NCBI RefSeq assembly: GCF_036013955.1
Contig: NZ_CP107903.1
Location: forward strand, 9,672,001-9,736,000
Source: Streptomyces sp. NBC_00459
GTDB lineage: Bacteria > Actinomycetota > Actinomycetes > Streptomycetales > Streptomycetaceae
Reading direction: 5' to 3'
DNA length: 64,000 bases
The first letter of the stretch is position 1. Each line of letters opens with the position of its first letter. Below, piece after piece: positions 35,309 through 44,550 of this stretch. The notes under the pieces were generated by a model. The model was given only the letters and a program-made list of their open reading frames with translations. It did not search any database and had not been told where the DNA came from. Made by a program: the position numbers and the translations under genes.

Positions 35309-36382
35309 ATGTCCAAGGCTTCAGCCGTGTCCGGCAGAGCCGTGACCGTGTCCGGCATTTCCTTATCGACGGCGCTGCTGCTCGCGTTCACCGGAACGAC
35401 CGCCGGTGCCGCGCAGCACGCGCCCCGGACGGAGCGGGTCAGCACCGCCGCCGACGGCACCCAGGGCGACGGCGCCTCCAGCGTGGCCGTCACCACGCCG
35501 AACGGACGCTACATCGCGTTCCGTTCGTCGGCCACCAACCTCGTGCCCGAGGGGGTCAGCCGCCCGGGCACCTACTCCTACATCCGTGACCTGACAACCG
35601 GCGAGGTCACCAAGATCGAGAGGGCACTGAGCACGCCCCGGCTCAGCGCCGACGGACGCTGGGCCACGTACACCGACTGGGGCAGCCGCAACATCAACGT
35701 CTTTCTGTCCGACCTGAGCACGGGCACCAGAATCCGGGTCGGGGCCCCCGACGGCCGGGACACCGCGTCCTCGCCGACCATCAGCGAGGACGGTCGCCAC
35801 ATCGCCTACCGGTGGCTCGGGCACCCTGATTTCCCGACCCGCATCGACCTCTACGACCGTCTGACCGGCACCCGTGAGACCGTCAGCGCGGGCCCGCAGG
35901 ACTCCAACCGGGACATGGACAGACCGTCGATCAGCGGCGACGGTCGCCGGATCGCCTACCAGGACAACGGCACCGGTGACGTGTGGGTCGCCGACCGTGT
36001 CACCGGCGCGCAGACCGAGGCCGACGACGGCACGCCCTCGACCGTGGTCCAGCTGAGCGCCAACGGCCGTTTCCTGGCGATGGATTCGGCCGGCGGCTCC
36101 TATGTACGGGACCTGCGCACGGGCCGCGTCCGGCACTTCCCCGGCGTCCGCGTCCTGGCCGTCAGCCCGGACGGGCAGCGGCTGCTGACGCGGGACACGG
36201 ACGCGAACCTGACCCTGCGCGGCCTGCGCGGCGGACGCGAGATCCCCGTCGGACACGGCAGCGCCACCGCGGGCTCGGTCTCCGCCCACGGCCGCTCCGT
36301 CGTCTACTCCACGGAGGACGCGGACGTCGTTCCCGATGACACCAACGGTCTGTACGACGTCTTCCAGTGGAGGTCACGCTGA
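35309..36382 (+). CDS. Exported beta-propeller (TolB/PD40-like) protein 1
   Basis: A 357-residue protein starting at ATG 35309 after GGGGGAAC. A Sec signal peptide (about 1-34, ending TTAGA) precedes repeated blades of about 45 residues with the motif S-DGR-(I/V)AY, for example LSADGRWATY, ISEDGRHIAY, ISGDGRRIAY and LSANGRFLAM. Such PD40/TolB-type propellers bind peptides, proteins or sugars outside the cell. No catalytic residues are evident. It overlaps the next, longer propeller gene by one base, and the two are paralogous; both begin the mature part with RVSTAADGTQ-DG. Confidence 0.82.
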   Translation: MSKASAVSGRAVTVSGISLSTALLLAFTGTTAGAAQHAPRTERVSTAADGTQGDGASSVAVTTPNGRYIAFRSSATNLVPEGVSRPGTYSYIRDLTTGEVTKIERALSTPRLSADGRWATYTDWGSRNINVFLSDLSTGTRIRVGAPDGRDTASSPTISEDGRHIAYRWLGHPDFPTRIDLYDRLTGTRETVSAGPQDSNRDMDRPSISGDGRRIAYQDNGTGDVWVADRVTGAQTEADDGTPSTVVQLSANGRFLAMDSAGGSYVRDLRTGRVRHFPGVRVLAVSPDGQRLLTRDTDANLTLRGLRGGREIPVGHGSATAGSVSAHGRSVVYSTEDADVVPDDTNGLYDVFQWRSR

Positions 36383-38433
36383 TGTTCCGCGCCTCAAGAG
36401 CCGTGCTCGGCACGGCAGTCACGATCGCGCTCGCCTGGACGCCGGCGGCCGCCGCACAGGACCGGGGTCACCAGGGGCCCGACCAGCCCCGTACCGTGCG
36501 CGTGAGCACGGCCGCCGACGGCACTCAGGCCGACGGACCGTCGAGCGGGGCCTCGATCAGCGCCGACGGCCGCCAGGTCGCGTTCACGTCCACCGCGCCG
36601 AGCCTCGGCTGCGAGCGCCTCTCGCCGTGCCTGTTCCTGAAGGACCTGACCGACGGCGGCCTGACCAGGATCGACCTCGGCAGCGGCCACACCTACGACG
36701 CGCCGCTGTCCAGCGCCGACGGGAGCCGTGTCGCCTTCTCCGCCGGCACCCGCTTCCAGGCTCCTTACCTGTACGACAGCGCCACCGGCCGTTCGGAGCG
36801 GCTGTGGCCCGAAGACCCGCCCGGATCGGCCGAGTTGGGCCGCGCCCAGTCGATCAGCCCCGACGGCACGCACGTCGCGTACACCGTCGGCGGCCGCAAC
36901 GGAGGGCAGACCGCGCGGCTGCTGTACGTCCGGGACACGGAGACCGGCACCGAGGAGCTGATCTCGACCGCCGAGGAGGGCGACAAGAGCAAGGCCTCGG
37001 TGAGCGGTGACGGCAATCGGGTCGCCTACTCGGTCCAGGGGGACGTCGGGGGCGACGACCCGAACGACGTCTTCGTCAAGGACCGGGCGACAGGCCGGCG
37101 CATCCACGTCGACGCGGACCTCGGTGTCGCCCATCTGATCCGGATCACGGCGGACGGCCGCCGGGTCCTCCTCAACGCCAACACCGGGGTGTACGTCCAC
37201 GACCTGAGCACGGGCACATCGCGACGGGTGGCCGACGGAACCGCCTCCTCGGCCACGGCGGACGGCCGGTACGCCGTCGTATCGGGTACGGACGGAGTGC
37301 GGGTGCGTGACCTGCGGACGGGGCTGCGAGGGGCCGCCCTGTCGTGGACCGCCACGGTGATGGGCGACTCGCTGGCCGCCAAGGGACGTGTGGTGGCGTT
37401 CAGTTCGACGGAGTCCCACCTGGTGTCGGGCGACACCAACCGGCAGTCGGACGTGTTCGCCTTCTCGGGGGGCCTCGGGAAGAACCCGGCCCCGATGCCG
37501 TCCGTCACTGAACGGCTCGGCGGACCGGCCGGAGCGTCGCACGACCCGGTGATGGGGGAGAACAAGCTCGTCACCTTCACCTCGGAGGAAGACGTCTTCA
37601 TCAACGCGGCTGTCCGCGTCGTCCAGGTCAACTCCGCCACGGAGAAGCCGTCGTCGGAGGGCACCCCCTGCTACAGCGGACGCATGGTGAGCTATGTGAT
37701 CCCGTCCGCCGCCGACGGCGCCCCGGAGATCCACATCCGCAACCGCTCCGTCGGCAAGGTCACCACCCTGGACTCCTACCAGGGCGTCCGCTTCACCTGG
37801 ATGGGGCAGTCCCGGATCAGCCCCACCTGCCAGTGGATCACCTACGCGGCGACCCTGCCCGCCACCGACGCCGACCCGGACCCGCAACCCCGCGTCTACC
37901 GCTTCAAGTTCGACGGCGGCACCACGGACGTGGTCAGCGCGCCCTCGGGCGGTCCGGCGGGCAACCCGTCCATCGACTACGACGGCCGGTACATCGCCTT
38001 CGAGCAGGGCGACGACGTCTACGTCCGTGACCTGGACACCGGCGACCTGTCGAAGGTCGCGGACGGCGCCTCGGCCCCCTCCCTCAACGCGATCGGCCGC
38101 ACGATCGCCTTCCAGCAGGGCCGGTACGTCTACGTCCGGGACCTCGACACCGGCACCACCACGGCCCGGGTCAGGGGCACCGAGCCCTCGATCTCAGGGC
38201 ACGGCACAGAGTTCGCGTACACCTCGGGCAGTTCCGTGTACCTGCTCGAAATCGGCACGGGGAAGAGGCAGTTGGTCAGCGTCGATCGCTGGGGCGGCCG
38301 CAACGACCTCCCGGCCGGGCACCCCTCGGTCAACGCCGACGGCACGGTCGTCGCGTTCGAGTCGGCCTCACCGGATCTGGTTGAAGGGGACACGAACGGG
38401 GTGACGGACATCTTCCTGCGGACAGTGCGGTAG
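36382..38433 (+). CDS. Exported beta-propeller (TolB/PD40-like) protein 2
   Basis: A 683-residue paralogue of the preceding protein. ATG 36382 shares its A with the upstream TGA and follows GGAGG. The signal peptide (about 1-27, ending PAAAAQ) precedes two sets of blades, with repeats such as ISADGRQVAF, ISPDGTHVAY, VSGDGNRVAY, IDYDGRYIAF and VNADGTVVAF, enough for two propellers. Recurrent D-NGV-DIF and VYVRDLDTGT segments are typical of extracellular WD40-like repeat proteins of actinomycetes. The function is unknown; binding of a polymer or partner protein is the reasonable inference. Confidence 0.82.
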   Translation: MFRASRAVLGTAVTIALAWTPAAAAQDRGHQGPDQPRTVRVSTAADGTQADGPSSGASISADGRQVAFTSTAPSLGCERLSPCLFLKDLTDGGLTRIDLGSGHTYDAPLSSADGSRVAFSAGTRFQAPYLYDSATGRSERLWPEDPPGSAELGRAQSISPDGTHVAYTVGGRNGGQTARLLYVRDTETGTEELISTAEEGDKSKASVSGDGNRVAYSVQGDVGGDDPNDVFVKDRATGRRIHVDADLGVAHLIRITADGRRVLLNANTGVYVHDLSTGTSRRVADGTASSATADGRYAVVSGTDGVRVRDLRTGLRGAALSWTATVMGDSLAAKGRVVAFSSTESHLVSGDTNRQSDVFAFSGGLGKNPAPMPSVTERLGGPAGASHDPVMGENKLVTFTSEEDVFINAAVRVVQVNSATEKPSSEGTPCYSGRMVSYVIPSAADGAPEIHIRNRSVGKVTTLDSYQGVRFTWMGQSRISPTCQWITYAATLPATDADPDPQPRVYRFKFDGGTTDVVSAPSGGPAGNPSIDYDGRYIAFEQGDDVYVRDLDTGDLSKVADGASAPSLNAIGRTIAFQQGRYVYVRDLDTGTTTARVRGTEPSISGHGTEFAYTSGSSVYLLEIGTGKRQLVSVDRWGGRNDLPAGHPSVNADGTVVAFESASPDLVEGDTNGVTDIFLRTVR

Positions 38434-38483
38434 CAGGCGACAACCACCACGAACAACAGGCAACACCACAACGGGGGACCACC

Positions 38484-38910
38484 GTGCACAACACCAAGCG
38501 AGTCTTCGCGCTCGCGCGCACGCCAGTGGTGTTCCTCGGCGATTACCCGCCGACAGCTGAAGCGTACGACCGGCACACCGCTGCGGGCCCAGCCAGTAGG
38601 GGCCCCGGTAACGGTGGTACGGCCTTCCAGACGGATCTGGTCGAGGGGGGAGGCCCCAGAGAACAGGCAGTCGGTCAGGTTGGCGTCAGTCGGTGCCGGG
38701 TGCGCAGCATCCACGCCCTGTACCGAGACGCCCGGTTGCGGGCTTGAGTCGGCCGGCGGGTCCTGACTCATGGCCGTGCCGTTGTGGGTGAAGGTGGTGG
38801 GGTGGGTGCTGACCGACGCAGGGGCGGTCAGCACCGCCTGGCTGAGGTCAGCACCGAGCGCGTCCGCTTGCACGTCACTTCCCGCGCTGCTGTCGGGTGG
38901 CACGAGTTTG
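38484..38910 (-). pseudogene. Relic of a pentapeptide-repeat-type protein gene
   Basis: On the minus strand the frame reads GVDAAHPAPTDANLTDCLFS, then LDQIRLEGRTTV and RVIAEEHHWRARERED. This matches the end of a Streptomyces pentapeptide-repeat family (ANL-DC-FSGA, LDQ-RLEG, LAEEHHWRA). The frame has no start codon or ribosome binding site, and no preceding repeats remain. The short plus-strand frame at 38484-38747 is a shadow of it. Confidence 0.5.
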
Positions 38911-39003
38911 TGGGTCCGTCCGTCGCGGAGGGGCCCAGGACGTTGACACGGCGGCGGGGCAGGGCGAGGACGGCCTGGATGTGATGACCGTTCCAACCGG
39001 TCG

Positions 39004-39290
39004 TTGAACAAGGTGCGGGTGGATGTCGCCACCACCCGTAACACGGTCAACCTCCACGGCTGGACGCTGGAGGAAGCCTCCGGCCACACCGTCTGGCCGG
39101 CCGTGCCACGGCCCGTATCCACACCGGTGAGGGCCGCGACACCCGCACCGACCTCTACCAGGACCGCCGCAGCTACGTGTGGAACAACGACCACGACACC
39201 GCCACCCCGCGCAACGACCACGGCCGCTTCATCGACGACGAGCCCAGGAGCCGTGACCGTGACCGCGACCACGGCGACGCCCGCCGCTGA
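39004..39290 (+). pseudogene. Frameshifted lamin-tail-domain gene relic
   Basis: The first frame reads VNLHGWTLEEASGHT (39004 onward). From about 39111 the match continues in another frame: ARIHTGEGRDTRTDLYQDRR, then SYVWNNDHDTATPRNDHGRF and DDE before the stop at 39288-39290. Together these cover most of an actinobacterial lamin tail domain (L-GWTL-D-SGH, IHTG-G-DT, VWNN--DTATLRN--G). About 25 residues between the halves are missing and the frame is broken, so it is not functional. Confidence 0.65.
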
Positions 39291-39564
39291 ATCCACCCAC
39301 CACGCGGACGGCTGAGCACGCCACCCGCCCCCGCACCTGAGATGACGGCGTGCCCGGCCCACAACGGACCGGGCGTGCCGCCGGCATGAGGGGCGGGGAC
39401 GCTCGCGCACCCAACCACAGGCCCGACCATGGCCTGGGGACCACCAGGTCTGGCGATGACCTCGTGCGCCGCGAGCGCTGCCGAGCGGGCCAACTCCCGT
39501 TCCCGGACCACGAAGTCGTCGACGCCCCGCGGAAGCGCCATAACGCCCACCGGGCTGTAGCCCC

Positions 39565-39796
39565 GGTGCGCCCGGCCCGGGCCGCGTCAGCAGTCGCTGC
39601 CGCAGTGCCTCGTCCAGGCCCAGTCCGTCCGCGAGCGCGGCGACGGTCCGCCGCTGCGGAGCCGCCCGCCGCCCCGCTCCAGATCCCCCGATGCCCCGTG
39701 CACGTCCGACGCCTTCGCCAGGCCCTCGATGGTCTGCGACGCGGACAGCCGCAACTCCCGCAGCAGCGCCCCGAACGCCGCCTGCTCCCCGCTCAA
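39565..39796 (-). pseudogene. Frameshifted XRE-type helix-turn-helix gene relic
   Basis: Starting at 39796 on the minus strand, MSGEQAAFGALLRELRLSAS and TIEGLAKASDVHGASGDLERG match the N-terminal helix-turn-helix of Streptomyces XRE/AfsR-like regulators. After DLERG the match continues in another frame as RRTVAALADGLGLDEALRQR. The frameshift and a shortened recognition-helix region indicate a dead gene. Confidence 0.6.
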
Positions 39797-39997
39797 CCCC
39801 GCCCCCGAGCATGATCATTCGAATTCTGGAAGAGCCGGCGACGCGCGTCGGTCGTCGGCGCTGCTCAGTGGTCGGCAAGGGCGTTGTCAGTGGTCGCCGG
39901 TAAGTTCGTCAGTGTCGCGCCGATCGGTCGCGACACTCCCCCTGGGCTGCGCCGATTCGGCGTGCGCAAAAGCCTTGTGCCGTAAAGGAGATGGTGC

Positions 39998-41932
39998 GTG
40001 TCGGATTGGGAGAAGTCGAGTACGGCCCGGGTGGTGCCGCCCGCGAGGCCGCGCAAGCTCGCCAAGGTCCCCTTCGTCGAACTGGCCGACGGACGCCTGC
40101 AGGGAGTGGTCTCCAGCGGCTCGGACATCGAGCGGGTGTACGTCTCGTCGGTCGCCGCCAGTACCTACGCCTTCGCGTGCAGCACGAACAACAACCGCCC
40201 CTGCGGCGGCGCGCGGGGCTCGTTCTGCAACCACATCCGCGCCCTGGTCACCGAGGCCGTCCTCCAGTACGGCGCCGACCGCGTCGCCCGCTATCTGCGC
40301 GTCGAGCCCGGGGCCGCGCAGACGGACGCCGCCGCTCTCACCGCCGCGATGACCGGCGCCCGGCCCCCGCAGGCGGACGGCAAGGCCGCCGCGGCGTCCG
40401 TCTTCAGCCGGTTCCTGCGCCACCTGGCCTACCTGGAACTCGCCCCGGTCACCGCCCCGTTGCCGGAACTGCAATGGTTCCCGCCGACCAGGGCGGCGGC
40501 CGCCACGGGCACACCCGCCGACGAGTCCGATCCGGCCGGGGAGGGGGAAACCGGCCGGCTCACCGCGCCGGTGGCGGGGCTGGACGAAGCGCTGGCGGCC
40601 GCCGACGCCTTCGACCGGACCCTCGTGGCAGGCCTGCTGCGCCCCCGCCCCGACCGGGTGCAGGATCTCGCCGAACTGGCCCGCGCCGTCGCCGGCACCC
40701 CGCTCGCCACGCGGGTCGCCGAAGCGGCCGAGAAGGCCGCGGCCGGAGCGGCGAGGGAGGAGCACTTTGTCGCCCTGGCCGCCGCCCGCACCGCCCTGTT
40801 CGGCGCCGTGCACGACGCGCTGACGCTGGGCGCCGACGAGCTGACCGGCCGTACGAGGGAGGAGCGAGGGCCGACTGCCGCCGACGCGGGGCCCGAGGCC
40901 AACCTGCTCGCTGCGGCCCGCAGTTGGCTGTCGGACCTCGCGCGCACCGGCTGGCAGGGCATCGACCACGAACTGGTCAGCGGGGCCGCACCGATCGTCT
41001 CCGCGATGCTGCCCGACCCAGGGCTGCGCCGCCTGGCCACACTGCTCGACGGTTTCGCCGCCGAACTCGCCGCCTCCTGCCCCGGCGCGGCCCTGGACCG
41101 GATCCCGGCGCGCCGCTGGGGCGATCTGTGGGCGCGCGCCCTGCTGCTGACCCGGCCCGGAGCCGCCGATGTGCCCGCGGTCGAGGCCGTCACCGGCCGG
41201 CTGCTGCCGCTCGGCGTGGACCTGCACGAACACGTCACCGCCGCGCAGGCCCAGGTCCACGCGGTGTTCGAACCCGCCGACGGCGCCGCACCCCGGCTGG
41301 TCCGCGCGAGCGTCTCGGTGCCGAAGCCGGACACCGTCGTCGAGGCGGGCGTCTGGCAGTTGCTGCGTCCGCATCTGTCGCTGCTCACGGCCCTCGGCGA
41401 AGGCCGGACGATGGACCTCGACGCGATGCCCCTCACCGGCGAGGGCGATCTCCTGTGGGACGACGCCCGGGCCCGCCTAGGCGATCCCGCAGACGCCCTC
41501 GCGACCGCGCGGGTCGTCCTGCCGACCGCCACCGCCCTGGCGACCGCGCCCTTGGACCGCCACCCGGCGCGCATCGCCGAGCCGGTGTTCCTGGAGGGCT
41601 ACGACAGGAGCCAGGACGGCGACACCCTCACCTTCACCGTCGCTGGCCAGGCCCTCCCCGTCGACACCGACCGCATTCCGACCGCGAGCCCTCTGACCCC
41701 CGAGGCCGTCGCCGCCTCCGGCGCGTGCATCGCCCTGCTCCGTTGGGATGCCGGCGGGTTCCGGCTCCAGCCTCTCGCCGTCGAGACCACCGTCCGAAGG
41801 AAGGCCGTCGCCCTCCACGCGGGCGCGTGGGCCGGCGGCACCACCGACAAGGCAGGCGCCCGGGCCGAGAAGGCCGCCACCGAAGCCGTGACCGTCCTGC
41901 GGGAACGGGCGGGAAGGCTGCTGCGGAAATGA
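39998..41932 (+). CDS. SWIM-type zinc-finger protein of a MoxR-VWA system
   Basis: A 644-residue protein starting at GTG 39998 after AAAGGAG. Near the N-terminus YAFACSTNNNRPCGGARGSF leads into CNH; C61, C69, C77 and H79 form a zinc site of SWIM type. The rest is a long Ala/Leu-rich helical region without catalytic motifs. SWIM proteins of this type (compare E. coli YehQ) are encoded with MoxR ATPases and VWA proteins and are thought to recognise nucleic acid or protein targets. The next gene starts inside its stop codon (ATGA), so production is coupled. Confidence 0.85.
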   Translation: MSDWEKSSTARVVPPARPRKLAKVPFVELADGRLQGVVSSGSDIERVYVSSVAASTYAFACSTNNNRPCGGARGSFCNHIRALVTEAVLQYGADRVARYLRVEPGAAQTDAAALTAAMTGARPPQADGKAAAASVFSRFLRHLAYLELAPVTAPLPELQWFPPTRAAAATGTPADESDPAGEGETGRLTAPVAGLDEALAAADAFDRTLVAGLLRPRPDRVQDLAELARAVAGTPLATRVAEAAEKAAAGAAREEHFVALAAARTALFGAVHDALTLGADELTGRTREERGPTAADAGPEANLLAAARSWLSDLARTGWQGIDHELVSGAAPIVSAMLPDPGLRRLATLLDGFAAELAASCPGAALDRIPARRWGDLWARALLLTRPGAADVPAVEAVTGRLLPLGVDLHEHVTAAQAQVHAVFEPADGAAPRLVRASVSVPKPDTVVEAGVWQLLRPHLSLLTALGEGRTMDLDAMPLTGEGDLLWDDARARLGDPADALATARVVLPTATALATAPLDRHPARIAEPVFLEGYDRSQDGDTLTFTVAGQALPVDTDRIPTASPLTPEAVAASGACIALLRWDAGGFRLQPLAVETTVRRKAVALHAGAWAGGTTDKAGARAEKAATEAVTVLRERAGRLLRK

Positions 41933-43359
41933 GCGACGACATGGAATACGCGGCCGACGTGCTGGAAGCGGCTCCCGACGACAACCGTCGGCAGGTCCTC
42001 TACTGGCGTCTGCTCGCCCGTCTCTTCGACCCCGAGGAGCAGGCCGGCCTGGAGGCCGCGAGCCTCGCCGTCGTCGAGGACATCGGTCTGCCGCCCGCGC
42101 TGCTGGACCCGCAGGCCTCCGTCGACTCGATCGTGCAGCGCCACCCGGAACTGGCGGCGGAGTTCGACGGGTTGATGGTCCCCGAGACCGACACCGAGGA
42201 TGCGGCTGACCGAGACACTCGCGACCGTGCTGCCGAAGTCCGGCGCGCGGCCCTGGTGTCCAAGGTGCTGCTGAACGTCTTCGCCACAGGCTCTGGAGCC
42301 GTCGGCGCCGGACAGTTGTCCCGTTGGCAGAGCGACGCCGGCTGGCTGGAGCGTGCGCTCGGCTGCGCACCGGGCGAGCTGCGCGGCGGCCGTGCGCCGG
42401 GAGGCCCCGGCGTCAGCCCGACCGGCTCCGGAGGCGGCGGCCGGACGCCCGACCTGAGCAACCTGATCCCTGCGATCGGTCCCGAACTCGGCGCCCTCGA
42501 AGCCGACCTCGTCCGGCGCATGCATCTGCGCGAGGTGCTCGCCGACCCGCAGCTCGCCGCGCGGCTCACCCCGAGCATGTCGCTCATCGAGCAGCTGCTG
42601 CGCGACAAGAACAACCTCTCCGGCGTCGCCCTGGCCAACGCGAAGGCGCTGATCCGGCGCTTCGTCGACGAGGTCGCCGAGGTGCTGCGCACTCAGGTGG
42701 AGAAGTCCTCGGTCGGCGCGATCGACCGCTCGGTCCCGCCCAAGCGCGTGTTCCGCAACCTCGACCTCGACCGCACCATCTGGAAGAACCTCACCAACTA
42801 CAGCCCCGAAGAGGAACGCCTCTACGTCGACCGCCTCTACTACCGGCACACCGCCCGCAAGACGACGCCGCAGCGGCTCATCGTGGTGGTGGACCAGTCG
42901 GGCTCGATGGTCGACTCCATGGTCAACTGCACCATCCTGGCCTCGATCTTCGCCGGCCTGCCGAAGGTGGACGTCCACCTCATCGCCTATGACACCCGGG
43001 CGCTCGACCTCACCCCGTGGGTGCACGACCCCTTCGAGAGCCTGCTGCGCACCCAGCTCGGCGGCGGCACGGACGGGACGGTCGCGATGGCCCTGGCCCA
43101 GCCCAAGGTCGCCGAGCCCCGCAACACCGTCGTGGTCTGGATCTCCGACTTCTACGAGTGGCAGAGCCAGCCCCTGTTCGACAGCATGGCCGCCCTGCAC
43201 CGCTCGGGGGTCAAGTTCATCCCCGTCGGCTCGGTGACCAGCTCCGGGCGCGGCAGCGTCAACCCGTGGTTCCGGGAGCGCTTCAAGGACCAGGGCACCC
43301 CGGTGATCTCCGGCCACATCCGCAAGCTCGTCCACGAACTCAAGACGTTCCTCACCTGA
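41929..43359 (+). CDS. VWA-domain protein (MIDAS) of a MoxR-VWA system
   Basis: A 476-residue protein starting at ATG 41929 within the SWIM gene stop. The N-terminal 290 residues are helical, with a Gly-rich linker near 155-170. The C-terminal von Willebrand A domain begins RLIVVVDQSGSMVDSMVNC; D322-x-S-x-S is a complete metal-ion-dependent adhesion site, supported by GGGTDGT and VVWISDFYEW. It resembles E. coli YehP. VWA partners of MoxR ATPases deliver or recognise substrates for ATP-driven remodelling. A 66-base gap with GAGAAAGGCCT leads to the ATPase gene. Confidence 0.9.
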   Translation: MSDDMEYAADVLEAAPDDNRRQVLYWRLLARLFDPEEQAGLEAASLAVVEDIGLPPALLDPQASVDSIVQRHPELAAEFDGLMVPETDTEDAADRDTRDRAAEVRRAALVSKVLLNVFATGSGAVGAGQLSRWQSDAGWLERALGCAPGELRGGRAPGGPGVSPTGSGGGGRTPDLSNLIPAIGPELGALEADLVRRMHLREVLADPQLAARLTPSMSLIEQLLRDKNNLSGVALANAKALIRRFVDEVAEVLRTQVEKSSVGAIDRSVPPKRVFRNLDLDRTIWKNLTNYSPEEERLYVDRLYYRHTARKTTPQRLIVVVDQSGSMVDSMVNCTILASIFAGLPKVDVHLIAYDTRALDLTPWVHDPFESLLRTQLGGGTDGTVAMALAQPKVAEPRNTVVVWISDFYEWQSQPLFDSMAALHRSGVKFIPVGSVTSSGRGSVNPWFRERFKDQGTPVISGHIRKLVHELKTFLT

Positions 43360-43425
43360 GCTCCTGGGTCTCCTGAGATTCCTGGGACTTCTCCCGCCTC
43401 ACGAACTTTCGAGAAAGGCCTCTCC

Positions 43426-44550
43426 ATGTCCGACCTGCTGCGCGCCCCCGCCGAGCTCAAGTACGCCGAGGAACTCGACTGGCTGGAGTCCGTCGACGAC
43501 GGCCCCAAGCCGTTCTCCTGGCGGCTGTCCCCGAAGATGGTCCGGCTGTTCATCCTGGGCTCCGAGCGCGCCGACGGCCTCGACCGGGAGATCTCCCAGA
43601 AGTGGTTCGGCGACCGCAGCTTCGTCGAGCGCTCGATCGTCACCCTCGCCTCCGACCGCGGCCTGCTGCTCATCGGCGACCCCGGCACCGGCAAGAGCTG
43701 GCTGGCCGAGCTGCTGTCGGCCGCGATCTCCCGCAACTCCACCCTGGTGGTGCAGGGCACGGCGGGCACCACCGAGGACCACATCAAGTACTCGTGGAAC
43801 GTGTCGATGGTCATCGCCAAGGGCCAGTCGCGGGAGTCGATGATCCCCTCGCCGATCATGACGGCCATGGAGGCCGGCTCGATCGGCCGCTTCGAGGAGC
43901 TCACCCGCTCCACCAGCGACGTGCAGGACGCGCTGATCTCGATCCTGTCCGAGAAGTACATCTCGGTCCCGGAGCTGGGCAGCGACCAGGACAGCGACAA
44001 CATCGTGTTCGCCAAGCCCGGATTCTCGGTCATCGCCACCGCCAACAGCCGCGACCGGGGCGTCAACGACCTCTCCTCCGCGCTCAAGCGCCGCTTCAAC
44101 TTCGTCCGTATCCCGGTGGTGACGAACAAGAAGAGCGAGGCGGAGATCGTCCGCTTCCGCACCGAGGAACTGCTGCGCCGCCACCAGATCGAGCTGGACG
44201 TCCCGCCGACCCTGCTGGACGTGCTGCTGCAGAGCTTCGCCGATCTGCGGGCCTCCTCGGCCGCCGCCGGCAGCGACGACGAGAAGCTGGAGTCCGCCCT
44301 TTCCACGGCCGAGCAGATCGGGGTTCTGGAGGACGCCATCCTGCACAGCAACTTCTTCGGCGAGCGCGCCCTCACCGCGCACGCCCTCGCCGCCTCGCTC
44401 GTCGGATCCCTGGCCCGGCGCGAGCCCGAGGACCTCGCCATCCTCAACAAGTACCTGCACGGCGTGGTCGAGCCGCGCAGCAAGGAAGAGGGCGGCTCCT
44501 GGCCGGAGTTCCTCCAGGGCGGCCGCGACGCGATCGCGAACCTGTCATGA
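43426..44550 (+). CDS. MoxR-type AAA+ ATPase
   Basis: A 374-residue ATPase starting at ATG 43426 after CGAGAAAGG. Walker A is GDPGTGKS at 84-91. The Walker B position reads IGRFEELTRS, unusual in having Arg-Phe before the paired acids. Sensor 1 and arginine finger are in VIATANSRDRGVNDLSSALKRRFNF, handled as ATANSRD and LKRRF. The C-terminal lid follows. It resembles E. coli YehL and probably forms a ring that remodels a target together with the VWA and SWIM proteins. ATGA overlap couples it to the DUF5682 gene. Confidence 0.92.
   Translation: MSDLLRAPAELKYAEELDWLESVDDGPKPFSWRLSPKMVRLFILGSERADGLDREISQKWFGDRSFVERSIVTLASDRGLLLIGDPGTGKSWLAELLSAAISRNSTLVVQGTAGTTEDHIKYSWNVSMVIAKGQSRESMIPSPIMTAMEAGSIGRFEELTRSTSDVQDALISILSEKYISVPELGSDQDSDNIVFAKPGFSVIATANSRDRGVNDLSSALKRRFNFVRIPVVTNKKSEAEIVRFRTEELLRRHQIELDVPPTLLDVLLQSFADLRASSAAAGSDDEKLESALSTAEQIGVLEDAILHSNFFGERALTAHALAASLVGSLARREPEDLAILNKYLHGVVEPRSKEEGGSWPEFLQGGRDAIANLS

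Noticed and set aside
38130-39878. 582-codon minus-strand frame
   Set aside because: It chains relics (XRE tail, pentapeptide-repeat end) with antisense of the propeller gene; it is not one protein.
39991-41928. Long Arg/Pro-rich plus-strand frame fused in phase to the VWA protein
   Set aside because: It is the +1 shadow of the SWIM gene; the VWA protein proper starts at 41929 within the SWIM stop.
43602-44546. Arg-rich frame continuous with the DUF5682 protein
   Set aside because: It overlaps the AAA+ gene in another frame; the DUF5682 start at 44547 overlaps the AAA+ stop as ATGA.
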